64,000 nt of DNA. It comes from Mytilus galloprovincialis (lineage: Eukaryota; Mollusca; Bivalvia; Mytilida; Mytilidae). The notes beneath the pieces were generated by a model. It was not told the origin of the DNA. It saw only the letters and a list, made by a program, of their open reading frames with translations, and made no database searches. The stretch is taken from NCBI RefSeq assembly GCF_965363235.1, contig NC_134841.1, positions 49,745,078-49,809,077 on the forward strand. Direction: 5' to 3'. Made by a program: the position numbers and the translations under genes. Positions 9,651 to 20,337 of this stretch are shown here, piece by piece (position 1 is the stretch's first letter; every line of letters starts with the position of its first letter).

Positions 9651-12600
9651 ATGATGGCGATGATGAAGACGTACCCCGTTATATTGATATTTACTTTCAT
9701 TGCCATGTGCCAGCCAACTACTGGAAGCATTTGCTGTTTACCTCGCCAGTGGCATGCGTATCAATTGGTGTCGATGGAATCTACTGACAAGGTAAGCAAA
9801 TAGTATTTTGTATATATAATATAAAAAAGAAGATGTGGTATGATTACCAATGAGGCAGCTCTCCACAAGAGACTAAAATGACACAGAAATCAACAATTAT
9901 AGGTAACCGTACGGCCTTCAACAATGAGCAAAGCCCATACCGCATAGTCAGCTATAAAAGGCCCCGAAATGACAACGCACTTTACCAATTCAAACGAGAA
10001 AACTAATGGCCTTATTTGTATAAAAATGAACGAAAAACAAATATGTAACCCATAAACAAACGGCAACCACTGAATTACAGGCTCCTGACTTGGGACAGGC
10101 ACATACATACATAATGTGGCTGGGTTAAACATGTTAACGGGGATCCCAAATCATCCCCTAACCTGGGACAGTGGTATAGCAGTACAACTTAAGATCGAAC
10201 TTTTTTTAAATCAAGATGGTTCATGAATTGCCAATGGCATCTCTCAGGTATTATTAAACATTAAGCGATCTGTTATAGGATGTCGTAATTTTAAAAGGGT
10301 TATATTTCTTGTTCATCCCTAGGTATATGTCGATGTTTCGTTCGATGCAAATCTGAAGAAAATTGCATCGAATATGCAAATGTCAAGAAAAGGAATGAAA
10401 AGTCAAGAGTTTTCACTGCAAGATTACGATAATGTAAGTAAAGTATACATATGATTTTAAATGGATAGTCAAATCAAAATGTGCAATAAGAGCACTCCAT
10501 TTGAACATTCCGTTCGTCTTAATAAAGTCAGTGATATTTCTTTTAAATCAAGATGAGGTAATCTAGTCCTAGTATGGCCAGAATACTTTTTCTATTTTTA
10601 CATTTATTACTTTAAACTATAAAGTACCCTTAAATGCGTTCCAATTCTTAACTATTTTAAAACACCAGAAACGAATTTACGACAAAACGTAACCAGTTTT
10701 AGAACCATCATAGTAAAAAACTACCTGCCGATATATTTGATACATGTACATTCTAATGACGTTATTTGTTTATAGTATTCTTTTATTTGTCTTTATGAAT
10801 ATTACTTTTATACTGTTAAGTCTTTTTTTGTGATATCCATTTGACGTGACTTTGTACTTATACATCCCGTTATTGTGTTAATGTTCTATGGTAAAAAAAA
10901 TGTATTCTTGTCTTTCTTTTTGTTAATGTGCTTTGTCTATATGCCTTTTTTGTGTTTCTTTGATACATAAGACGTGGCTCTGTACTTATACATCCCGTCA
11001 TTATGTTAGTGTGCTAATATATATTTTTTTATTCTTGACTTTGCTAATGTTTCTTTGTCTATAAGCCTTTTTTGTGCTTCTTTGTTACAAATCTGTTTGT
11101 TTTCATAGTGATTGAGATGATAACAAAATGTTGACTGCTGTACCCCTTTGTTTGACATTTGTTTACTTATTGTGTCTGTTTGTTTTGTTCACATAAAGTT
11201 GTCAATATAATTGATTTCAGTTATGCGACTCTCATACAAGTGAGAGGTTTAGCTAGCTATAAAACCAGGTTTAATCCACCATCTTGTACATAACAAAATG
11301 CCTGTAACAAGTCAGAAATATGACAGTTGCTATCCATTCATTTGATGTGTATGAGCTTTTGATGTTGCCAGTTGTTTAGGGGCTTTCTAAATTTTCCATG
11401 TAGTTCAGTATTTTTGTGATTTTACTTTTTTCAGCAGTCTTCTTCTTTTATACTTCTGCACGAGCTGAGAGACAATTGTCTCGTGGACAATTATTGGTTT
11501 CATACAAGCAAAATCATATCTGACATTCTTCCTCAGTCATAATAACCTTCCATCTTTATCGAATTGAACAAAGAAATAACACGACGGGTGCCGTATACGG
11601 TGCAGGAAATGCTTACCCTTCCGGAGCACCTGATTTCACTCCCGGTTTTTAGTGGGGTTCGTGTTGTTTCTTATTTTTTATTTATAACTGTTGATGTAAA
11701 TGTCCTTTGGTTTTTTGAGTCTTTGTTTACTCCTTGGTTCTGATTGTTGTTGTCTTGTACTTGTTTTGCGTTTTTGTCTACCTTTTGGAATCAACGAAAA
11801 CGTAGTGCAAGATCGCTTTATATAGATGACCGAATCATCTTTCAAATAGGCTGCAGTTTAATCTGTGTAACTATACAAAGAAAGTAAAGCTATCAATTTT
11901 TTTTAAAATACCCATTCCATATAAGTAGAAAAATAAAATTGAGAAAGGAAATGGGGAATGTGTCAAAGCCACAACAACCCGACCATAGAGCAGACAACAG
12001 CCGAAGGCCACCAATGGGTCTTCAATTCCCGAGAATTCCCGCATCCGTAGGTGTCCTTCAGCTGGCCCCTAAAAAATATGTATACTAGTACAGTGATAAT
12101 GGACGTCATACTAAACTCCGAATTATACACAAGAAACTAAAATTTAAAAGTATTTTTCTTAGTGAAACTGAAGCAGACGATATCCGTATGAAGATATGTT
12201 GTACATATATGTCTGTTGTCCTTTTAAACGATATCTTTCAGACAAAAAAATCATCGATTTTTATTTCTATATTTTTATTATAGAGTACTGAGTACTATGT
12301 TGCCAACAATGTTTGTAAGAAAATACCAATTACAACAGGTTTCCCTTGGTGTGTACCAGGCAAGTAACCATAAAAGTGGAAGTAGCTAGTTCAAACAAGA
12401 AATTAAACATCTTACACGTCATCAGTCGTCTTTTGCCCAAAAATTCGTTTCAAGTATATACAGCATGTTAAATAGTGCTTCCGTTTCTGTGTATATTGAT
12501 AATATAATTAGAATTATAGACATACACGGACCGGACCATTTGAATTTCGAAATGAGATATCAAAATGATATACTGGTACAAAATGTATGTAGCTTATATT

Positions 12601-15600
12601 TACATATTGCAAAAATGACTGCATTCAAAGTTGTTTTTTTTTAATTACCAGTAGTGTGGGTTTTTTAAAAAATGACTGAACCTCTAAATTAATAGCAGGT
12701 CGGTTTAATTCACTACAAAAGAAAATGTTTTTGTGTAAAACCAGTCATTTTTTGTAGATTCTGCTAAAGTATTGTTTCAATCTTTTGTCGGAACGGGAGC
12801 CAACAAAATTGCAACAACAACATACGAAATTTCAAATACTATGGAACTTGGAGATGGTGTATTGACTGTGACTGACGGGGAATGTATTCCAATCAACTTC
12901 AAACTTGCTGCTATTAACGATGGAGGTAATGTATGCTTAGATCTACTGTCCATCACATATATTACTTGAAGAGCCATAACCAAAAGAAAATGTTTAAATC
13001 AATCCACGGAAAGGGATGTAAAAACTCAAAAAAATGAACTGGCTTTCTGTAATGCCAGTAATGTTTTTTAACCTTACAATGAATAATAAATTAAAAAATG
13101 TCGAAACATTACCAACATATATCCAAGAGATATTTTCATTTTATTGTTTTAACATTATTTTCTTTGATGGGTGACTCTCCTGTGGGCATCACATCAAATA
13201 TTCATTTTTTTTTTTTATAGTTATAAGGATGGCAACCGTAAAATGTTGGTCCAATATTACTAATATGAACACAAAATACAATGAAGCATATGAGTTGTCT
13301 TTCTTCAGACAAAAAACTTCCGTTTTTATTGTGGTTTAAAAATAAATTTGACTCAACTTTAGCGACATGAACGAATATTACATTCTATGGTGACTACCCT
13401 TATAATCAGTAAGTATTTTCAACATAACAGATACCCAACTATTGTGTAGTCAACTGGTTTCATATACTTTGTGCTAATCAGAAATTTAAATTCGGATTTT
13501 AAGAGTTCAAGATTGTCATTTCGTACTAAATTCTCTTTTCATTTTTATTAGCTCACCTGGCCCAAAGGGCCAAGTGAGCTTTTCTCATCACTTGGCGTCC
13601 GTCGTCGTCCGTCGTCGTCCGTCGTGAGCTTTTACAAAAATCTTCTCCTCTGAAACTACTAAGCCAAAGTTAACCAAACTTGGCCACAATCATCATTGGG
13701 GTATCTAGTTTAAAAAATGTGTGGCGTGACCCCACCAACCAACCAAGATGGCCGCCATGGCTAAAAATAGAACATAGGGGTAAAATGTATATTTCGGCTT
13801 ATAACTCTGACACCAAAGCATTTAGAGCAAATCTGAAAAGGGTAAAATTGTTTATCAGGTAAAGATCTATCTGCCCTGATATTTTCAGACGAATAGGACA
13901 ACCGGTTGTTGGGTTGCTGCCCCCAAATTAGTAATTTTAAGGAAATTTTGCAGATTTTGGTTATTATCTTGAATGTGATTATAGATAGAGATAAACTGTA
14001 AACAGCAATAATGTTCAGCAAAGTAAGATCTACAAATAAGTTAAACATTACTAAAATTGTCAGTTGACCCCTTAAGGAGTTATTGCCCTTTATAGTCAAT
14101 TTTTAACCATTTTTCAAAAATCTTAGTATTCTTTTTTTAAAAAATCTTCTCCTCTGAAACTACTAGGCCAAATTTAACCAAACTTGGCCACAATCATCAT
14201 TGGGGTATCTAGTTTAAAAAATGTGTGGCGTGACCCGGCAAACTAACCAAGATGGCTGCCATGGCTAAAAATAGTACATGGCGTGAAATTTAGATTTTGG
14301 CTTATATTTCTGAAACCTAATCTTTTAGAGCAAATCTGACAAGGGGTAAAATTGTTAATTAGGTCAAGATCTATCTGCCCTGAAATTTTCAGACAAATCT
14401 GACAACCCATTGTTGGGTTGCTGCCCCCAAATTAGTAATTTTAAGGAAATTTTGCAGATTTTGGTTATTATCTTGAATGTTATTATAGATAGAGATAAAC
14501 TGTAAACAGCAATGATGTTCAGCAAAGTAAGATCTACAAATAAGTTAACAAGACTAAAATTGTCAGTTGACCCCTGAAGGAGTTATTGCCCTTTATAGTC
14601 AATTTTTAACCATTTTTCAAAAATTTTAGTATTCTTTTTAAAAAATCTTCTCCTCTGAAACTACTAGGCCAAATTTAACCACACTTAGCCACAATCATCA
14701 TTGGGGTATCTATTTTTTTAAAATGTGTGGCGTGACCCGTCCAACCAACCAAGATGCCCCCCCCCCCCCATTGCTAAAAATAGTACATGGGGTAAAATGT
14801 AGATTTTGGCTTATATCTCTGAAACTAAGCATTTAGAGCAAATCTGACAAGGGGTAAAATTGTTTCTATGGTCAAGATTTATCTGACCTGAAATTTTCAG
14901 ACAAATCTGACAACCAGTTGTTGGGTTGCTGCCCCCAAATTAGTAATTTTAAGGAAATTTTGGTTATTATCTTGAATGTTATTATAGATAGAGATAAACT
15001 GTAAACAGCAATAATGTTCAACAAAATAAGATCTACAAATAAGTCAACATGACCAAAATTGTCAATTGACCCTTTAAGGAGTTATTGCCCTTTTAGGTCA
15101 ATTTTTTACAATTTTCATAAATTTTTGTAAATTTTTGTAAATTTTTTTAGAAAATATTTTCACTTGTTATTACTGGGCCAAGTTCATTATAGATAGAGAT
15201 AATTGTAGCAACAAGAATGTTCAGTATAGAAAGATCTACAAACACATCACCATCACCAAAACACAATTTTGTCATGAATTTATCTGTGTCCATTGTTTAA
15301 TATGCAAATAGACCAAGGTGAGCGACACAGGCTCTTAAGAGCCTCTAGTTATAGATAGAGATAAACTGTAAACAGCAATAATGTACAGCAAAGTAAGACC
15401 TAAAAATAAGTCAACATGACCAAAATGGTCAATTGACCCCCTAAGGAGTTATTGTCCTTTATAGTCAGTTTTTAACAATTTTCATAAAATTTGTAAATTT
15501 TACTAACATTTTCCACTGAAACTACTGGGCCAAGATCATTATAGATAGAGATAATTGTAAGCAGCAAGAATGTTCAGTAAAGTAAGATGTACAAACACAT

Positions 15601-17008
15601 CACCATCACCAAAACACAATTTTGTCATGAATCCATCTGCTTCCTTTGTTTAATATTCACATATACCAAGGTGAGCGACACAGGCTCTTTAGAGCCTCTA
15701 GTTTTAATTTTAATTGTCCAACATAAAGGTCTATTCATAACAATGACGTAATATGGGAACTTAAAAATAACAAGGCTCGATAAAATATGTCATGTCAGAA
15801 TTTTTAGTTGTCTAAAGTCGAACAGGATGTTAATACCTCAATCGCGTCATAGTTTTGTTAAGCAGTATAAGAACAATTATCATAATTTTATACTTAATAG
15901 ACTAAATAACATGTGAATTTTACTGTATGATAAAAGCATTAAAATTTACGTTAACTTCGTATTTTTCAAATTGGTGCTTAGTGGGCTGATATGAAAAGTT
16001 TATCACATGCTTCGATTGTTATCACGTGCCTTTCCGTAACGTTATCGCATGGCTTTCCGGTGATACTCGTCAAATTCCGGAAAATACACTTCAATGCTAC
16101 GTTTTCAGTGAAAAACATTACAAAGTATTATTGTATACAAACCAATTATTTGGATACATGGATACTGGAAAGTATATTGTGTAAAATAATAAAAACTACA
16201 AAACATAAAAAAAAACAACAAAACAAATTATTAAATAAATGCCTTTTTTAAAAGTTTCAAACATAATTTAGAAAGTTACTTTAAAAAAAGTTGACTTTTC
16301 CAAACAGTGTTCATTATATATATTGATGGATTATTTTTTATTGTTGATTCGTCCTTAAAAAAATGGGTTTTTTTTTTCTCTATGGAGGCATATGCTAAAA
16401 AGATTTCATATCGAATGTACTAAATTTGGGGTCCAACGTCCGTGAACTTTTCACTCTTTGAACTTCTATTTGGGAACCACGTAAAAGGATCAATATATGA
16501 ATCTGTTATTTTCTCCATTGTTGAAGCATATGATAAAAAGATCATAACATGTCATTTTTCATATCGCATGTATTATTAGCCCTCGGTCAATATCAGATAT
16601 TGAACTTAGGGCTGATAATACATGCGATATGAAAAATGCCATGTAATAATCTGATATTATTTATTGGTTTGTAGAAGAAAAATGAGTAAGAGTTGTGTTA
16701 ATATTTATCAGTCGAAGAATGTTAACCTATTTTGATACGAATCAAGAGTTTCGGTATAGTACAAAGCGGAGTTTGTAGCTTCTTTCTAAATAAACATCTT
16801 CTTGTCCTGCATAGATGGCATTGAATATTAGTTTAACCATTCTCATATTTAACTATTTTACTTGTGTATATATAGTTGCATTTAATATAATCTGACTTTC
16901 AATAATCAAAGATTTATATTATTTCATCAAGCATCTACCGATGTTTATGGGTTCGAAGAGGGAATTCCAGACGCCACAATCTTTGATACGCCAGCTACCT
17001 GCCAATAA
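9651..17008 (+). CDS. Ependymin-related secreted protein, five coding exons (190 aa)
   Basis: Exons are 9651-9791, 10323-10433, 12284-12359, 12758-12925 and 16932-17008; lengths 141, 111, 76, 168 and 77 add to 573 bases with consistent phases (0, 0, 1, 1). Residues 1-26 form a signal peptide (basic start, hydrophobic VILIFTFIAMC), so the product is secreted. The mature protein starts at ICCLPRQW, the paired-cysteine and Trp motif at the N terminus of ependymin family proteins, and ends with GIPDATIFDTPATC, matching the family's conserved C-terminal 'IPDP..F..P..C' motif. Cysteines are at 28, 29, 95, 107, 152 and 189, and one N-glycosylation sequon is at N84. The length is typical of the family (about 190-220). 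Ependymin-like folds form dimers with a hydrophobic pocket; in molluscs members are found in the nervous system, byssus and shell-forming tissue, but which applies here is unknown. The third intron has a GC donor. The stop TAA overlaps an AATAAA. Confidence 0.88.
9823..10192 (+). repeat. Full-length GTGGTATGATTGCCAATGAG repeat in ependymin intron 1
   Basis: This is the most complete copy in the window, about 370 bases from AAAAAAGAAGATGTGGTATG to 'cagtggtatagcagtacaac'. It sits 32 bases after the exon 1 donor. The minus-strand frame at 9890-10132 lies wholly inside and is not a gene. Confidence 0.88.
10770..11445 (+). repeat. Interspersed repeat with an internal duplication (ependymin intron 2)
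   Basis: The stretch starts 'tattcttttatttgtcttta' and includes CATCCCGTTATTGTGTT, TGCGACTCTCATACAAGTGA, 'gctataaaaccaggtttaatccaccat' and 'atgacagttgctatccattc'. The same order of blocks occurs at 40800-41310 (plus) and 46265-46620 (minus). Within this copy a segment of about 120 bases is duplicated: GTACTTATACATCCCGT occurs at about 10855 and again at about 10981, each followed by 'tttgtctat' and 'ccttttttgtg'. No coding frame is convincing. Confidence 0.75.
11570..11690 (+). mobile_element. 3'-end fragment of the 54-kb retroelement family
   Basis: AACACGACGGGTGCC, CTTACCCTTCCGGAGCACCT and GGGGTTCGTGTTGTTTCTTA match, in the same order, the region just after the reverse transcriptase frame at 55750-55850. 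The copy is therefore a 5'-truncated insertion of the same family. Confidence 0.7.
11928..12085 (+). repeat. Copy of the GGGGAATGTGTCAAAGAGAC repeat family
   Basis: The copy starts 'taaaattgagaaaggaaatggggaatgtgtcaaag' and contains GAGCAGACAACAGCCGAAGG, 'ccaccaatgggtcttcaa' and CAGCTGGCCCCTAAAAAAT. It matches 57585-57735 over the whole length. It lies in ependymin intron 2. Confidence 0.85.
12360..12757 (+). other. GC..AG intron 3 of the ependymin-related gene
   Basis: The only in-frame join of exon 3 to exon 4 uses CCAG|GCAAGT at 12359/12360 as donor and TTTTTTGTAG at 12757 as acceptor. It gives the family-like WCVPDSAKV junction. Using the nearby GT (GGCAA|GTAACC) would put TTC TGC TAA at the start of exon 4 and stop the protein. 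AG|GCAAGT is the known consensus of the minor GC donors spliced by the ordinary spliceosome. Confidence 0.75.
13551..15705 (+). repeat. Large 'AGCTCACCTGGCCCAAAGGG' bivalve repeat with ~502-bp tandem units
   Basis: The block starts with AGCTCACCTGGCCCAAAGGG and a GTCC/GTCGTC-rich stretch. Then a unit containing 'cttctcctctgaaactact' starts at about 13641, 14145 and 14646, so the period is 504 and 501 bases. Each unit carries CAATCATCATTGGGGTATCT, 'aagatggccgccatggctaaaaatag', GTTGGGTTGCTGCCCCCAAA, 'gatagagataaactgtaaacagcaa' and 'gttgacccc..aaggagttattgccc'. The block ends with 'ccaaggtgagcgacacaggctctt', which appears twice (about 15312-15345 and 15665-15700), so the 3' part is itself duplicated. 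All lies in intron 4 of the ependymin-related gene. The frames at 13680-13862 and 13761-14099 belong to it. Confidence 0.9.
15878..16665 (+). mobile_element. Interspersed element ending in a palindrome (copy 1)
   Basis: From 'atactt..agactaaataacat' to 'atgtaataatctgatattat' this stretch matches 28335-29070 base by base over about 740 bases with modest divergence. Shared blocks include CTTAG(T/C)GGGCTGATATGAAA and CTTTCCGTAACGTTATCGCA. The right end is an inverted repeat, 16547-16590 against 16599-16642. The frame at 15991-16251 lies inside. No transposase is seen, so this is a non-autonomous element. It lies in ependymin intron 4. Confidence 0.8.
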
Positions 17009-17700
17009 AATATTGTGAGTAAAAATACAAATATAATTTCTGTGCGGACTATACGTGCATGTCTCGTCATTTTAATTAGAAAATGTGAAACAGACGTGTG
17101 TCCTCTATAAAAAAAAATACCCTTCAACTTATTTAAATTAATTATGATTTCAATAATTATTCTAGAGCAGTAACCAATTATACAAGATGAAAAAAAACCT
17201 ACTAAACCAATGTGTTGGAATCTATAAACGCTAGTAATTTATTTTGTGAAGTTTTTTAAAACAGCAAAATATTACTAAGTGTGTCGTTGGAGTTGAATAC
17301 CCAAATCTGTTGGTTTACATTTGTGCCATATTAAAATTAAAACTATTATTATTTTCTGTTATTTCTCAACTTTTAATCCGTATTAAACATCTGTTTCCTT
17401 TAAGATTAACCACAAATCATATTTGAACGACTTTTTCCTTCTGGGAAGGAAACAAAAGTCTGCAATCAGAAAACTTTTTTCTTATCCATATATTTAATGT
17501 TCATTAATATCCTTATTTCACTTGAAAAAGCATGCTTATTTTTTTTAGCGATATGAGTCAAGTACTTCTTTCCTATTTGCAGATTGATCAGTACAAGAAC
17601 ACACAAGGCAACGGAACCAAGCTATCAGCAACTAACAGGACATTTAACTGAAATGAGGAAAACACTTTATTAAAACTTATCAATGAAATTATATACATCC
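17009..17700 (+). other. Possible spliced 3' untranslated region of the ependymin-related gene
   Basis: Just after the stop, ATATT|GTGAGT at about 17014 is a good donor. A good acceptor, TTTCCTATTTGCAG, is at about 17580 and is followed by a 100-base stretch (ATTGATCAGTACAAGAACAC onward) with an ATTAAA near 17670. This would give a final non-coding exon. If not used, the AATAAA at 17004-17009 that overlaps the stop is the only nearby signal. Otherwise the stretch is AT-rich with nothing recognised. Confidence 0.35.
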
Positions 17701-17824
17701 TTTACGAATTTTAATTACTACAGTTCATTCTGAGAAAAATAAAAGACATAAAAGCCGAAAAGGCGAAAATACATTTCATAGAGATGCAATTTTAAATACA
17801 AATCATACAAATGTAATGATTGTG

Positions 17825-18200
17825 TCCGCTCCATGGGGTCAGTGCCATTGATGGTGGATTCCACCCCTTCTGGTGTATCACGCAATTCTGTGTTGACGTG
17901 AATTATCATTGATATGGTCATAATTATAAATTAACTGTTAACAAAACTTTGAATTTTTGAAATAGTAAGGCTTTTCTACCTCAGGAATAGATTACTTTAG
18001 CTGTATTTGGCAAAACTTTTAGAAATTGTCAGTCCTCAATGCTCTTCACTGAATTTCGTACTTTATTTGGCCTTTTAAACTTTTTTTTAGATTCAAGCGT
18101 CTTTTGTAGACGAAACGCGATCTGGCGCAAATACAAAATTTCAATCTTGGTAACTATAATGAGTTTATTTATCACAATCTCCCGCATTCTTGTACACGAA
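17825..18200 (-). repeat. Copy of the GAAACGCGCGTCTGG repeat family, reverse orientation
   Basis: The stretch holds 'gtgttgacgtgaattatcattgatatggtcat', 'aggaatagattactttagctgtatttggcaaaac', 'gtcctcaatgctcttcac', 'tttgtagacgaaacgcgatctggcgcaaatac' and 'ttcaatcttggtaact'. These are the same blocks, on the opposite strand, as one unit of the tandem array at 34006-35065. The overlapping opposite-strand frames at 18029-18322 and 18039-18239 are inside it. Confidence 0.8.
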
Positions 18201-18207
18201 CATAAAA

Positions 18208-18335
18208 ATAAGATGTGGTATGATTGCACATGCCAGTGAAATAACTCCCCACCAGAAACCAAATGACGTAAACGGTTAACATATATACATGACATAGTAC
18301 GAGTAAAACATCCATACTGCATAGCTAGAAAACTA
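18208..18335 (+). repeat. Partial GTGGTATGATTGCCAATGAG repeat
   Basis: AAAATAAGATGTGGTATGAT followed by 'ccccaccagaaaccaaatgac', 'aaacatccatactgcatagc' and 'aaaactaacggc' identifies a diverged and internally shortened copy. Confidence 0.65.
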
Positions 18336-18739
18336 ACGGCTTGATTTTTTGGATTGTTTTCAATACATTTCTAATATTTGTTATAATTCTAAAAGCTTAA
18401 ATAAATCTTTCAAATTTTCATGGCTCTTGACATAAGATTATATATGTCTTATGGAAAAAAAAAACAGACTGTTATATTGGCGAGTGCTTCTCATCAATTC
18501 TTTTTATTCTTTTTGTAACCTTATTTTAATTAAAAATATTTGGCATATGGCAAGCACGTGCATTTTTCTGCCTTAAAATATTTTTACTATATTTAAATAA
18601 AGGAACTAATATCCTCTGAATATAGAACACAAAAGGATCAGATAAAATCGATCATGAACTCATGTGATGCATTGATTCATTTCGTATTTTTAAGTTTAAT
18701 GATTGTGATGCAGGGGTAAAAAGTTATGCCTTCAATATA

Positions 18740-18860
18740 AAAATAAGGGTTTTATAATTGTCAATCAGACTACTATCCATTAGAAACCAGATGAAGTAGA
18801 TTGTAAGCAAATGTAGGTCACTGAACGGTCTTCAACAATGAGCAAAACTCATACCGTCTA
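18740..18860 (+). repeat. Diverged fragment of the GTGGTATGATTGCCAATGAG repeat
   Basis: The fragment reads 'ttgtcaatcagactactatccattagaaaccagatgaag' and GGTCTTCAACAATGAGCAAA with 'ctcataccgt', the order found in the full-length copy, but the head has lost GTGGTATG. It is an old copy. Confidence 0.55.
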
Positions 18861-18950
18861 CTGTAAATTCAGAAATTATTGTGATCAGTGCTTCTATTAT
18901 TGCGAAAAATGCGACAGGATTATAACTTGATACTCACATTTTAATTTTTT

Positions 18951-19250
18951 TATGCCCCACCTACGATAGTAGAGGGGCATTATGTTTTCTGGTCTGTGCG
19001 TCCGTTCGTTCGTCCGTCCGTCCGTCCGTCCGTCTGTCCCGCCTCAGGTTAAAGTTTTTGGTCAAGGTAGTTTTTGATGAAGTTGAAGTCCAATCGACTT
19101 CAAACTTGGTACACATGTTCCCTGTGATATGATCTTTCTAATTTTAATGCCAAATTAGAGATTTTACTCCAATTTCACGGTCCAATGAACATAGAAAATG
19201 ATAGTGCGAGTGGGGCATTCGTGTACTGAGGACACATTCTTGTTTCATAT
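18951..19250 (+). repeat. 'ATGCCCCACCTACGATAG' bivalve repeat with a (CGTC)n tract
   Basis: The element starts TTATGCCCCACCTACGATAG, is followed by TAGAGGGGCATTATGTTTTC and a tract of CGTC/CCGT units at about 19003-19040, then 'aaacttggtacacatgttccc' and ends with 'gtggggcattcgtgtactgaggacacattcttgttt'. This is a repeat I recognise from many bivalve and other mollusc sequences. The repeated GGGGCAT near both ends suggests short terminal repeats. No coding capacity. Confidence 0.85.
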
Positions 19251-20337
19251 GAATTTATATCTCAATATGGCAAAAGTTAAAATCGCATTTACAGTCTAAA
19301 ATGACAAAATCGAATAATAAATGCACCCAATAATTGTTGAATTTACAGTAATAAGTTCTAAAAGTCCCGACATGCCACAATTTGGAAAATAAAACCAACG
19401 GCCTTTGATATTATCCTATTCAGCTGATCACAATTATCATAAATATTTTTAATCAATCAATAAATTACCCCAAAGAAAATTTGAATAGTGACCAAACCCG
19501 TAGAAGAAATATGAAAAAATAAGCCTGAAATGAGTGCAGATCAGTGCAAAGCATTCCGGTTGGAATGACATTAAAAGAGAAAAGAAACGTGTCCTATTTT
19601 CAGGTAATTATATTTCGGTCCCTACATGTACAAGATGTCTGGAGCTTTTTTTTAATGGTAATATGTATCATTTTCCGCACATCCTTTCCACTACACATTA
19701 AAATAAACAATCGTTCCATATAATAGTCCGGTAGTATAAACAGAGTTTGTTTACGGAAACAGTTATGTCCCTTTGACTGTTGTGTCTAACGTAGTTGTGC
19801 TGTTACAATAATAAAAACGAGCGTAATAAGCAAGCATCTGTCACAGTTTCAAATACTTTGTATTTTAAGAAGAAAATCATACAGACCAACATCTTCTTAT
19901 ATTTCACAGATCTTTTAAAATTCTTATAAACATATAAGTAATAATAAGACGTTGATAATAGAAAACATAATCATTTTCAGAGGTACCTTTCATGGTGAGA
20001 GATCGCATAAATCTGTGATAAAAATGAAAGAATAAAAAAGTCTGAATTTAGTGCGTCCGAATCGCTTTGTTGAATTTATCTTTATCATGAACTCTCATAC
20101 CAAACATTTGAAAGACAAAGGAAGTATAACTTGAATAAGGGAAGAGTTTCAAAATTTATGCTATCAACGTATCATTAGCTATGTAAAATGCACCAACAAC
20201 TATATTTATATGGTCTATTATATATATTATTTGTAAACATGTATAAATAAACAATAGAAAACATAAAAATGAATTGATTCATAATTCATATATAGATTAA
20301 GAATAAAACATAAGTAAGCGAGTTAAATCTTTGTGTA
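19251..20337. other. AT-rich region downstream of the glycosyltransferase gene, nothing recognised
   Basis: No frame with splice or start support was found on either strand. This is the 3' flank of the minus-strand glycosyltransferase gene; TTTATT on the plus strand (AATAAA on the minus) occurs in several places, for example near 20249, so a single poly(A) site cannot be chosen. Confidence 0.5.

Noticed and set aside
9890..10132. Minus-strand frame of 80 codons with hydrophobic stretch
   Set aside because: It is inside a full-length interspersed repeat; the same frame, degraded, is seen in other copies.
13680..14099. Open frames in the large bivalve repeat
   Set aside because: They lie wholly within the tandem repeat units and are broken in the neighbouring units.
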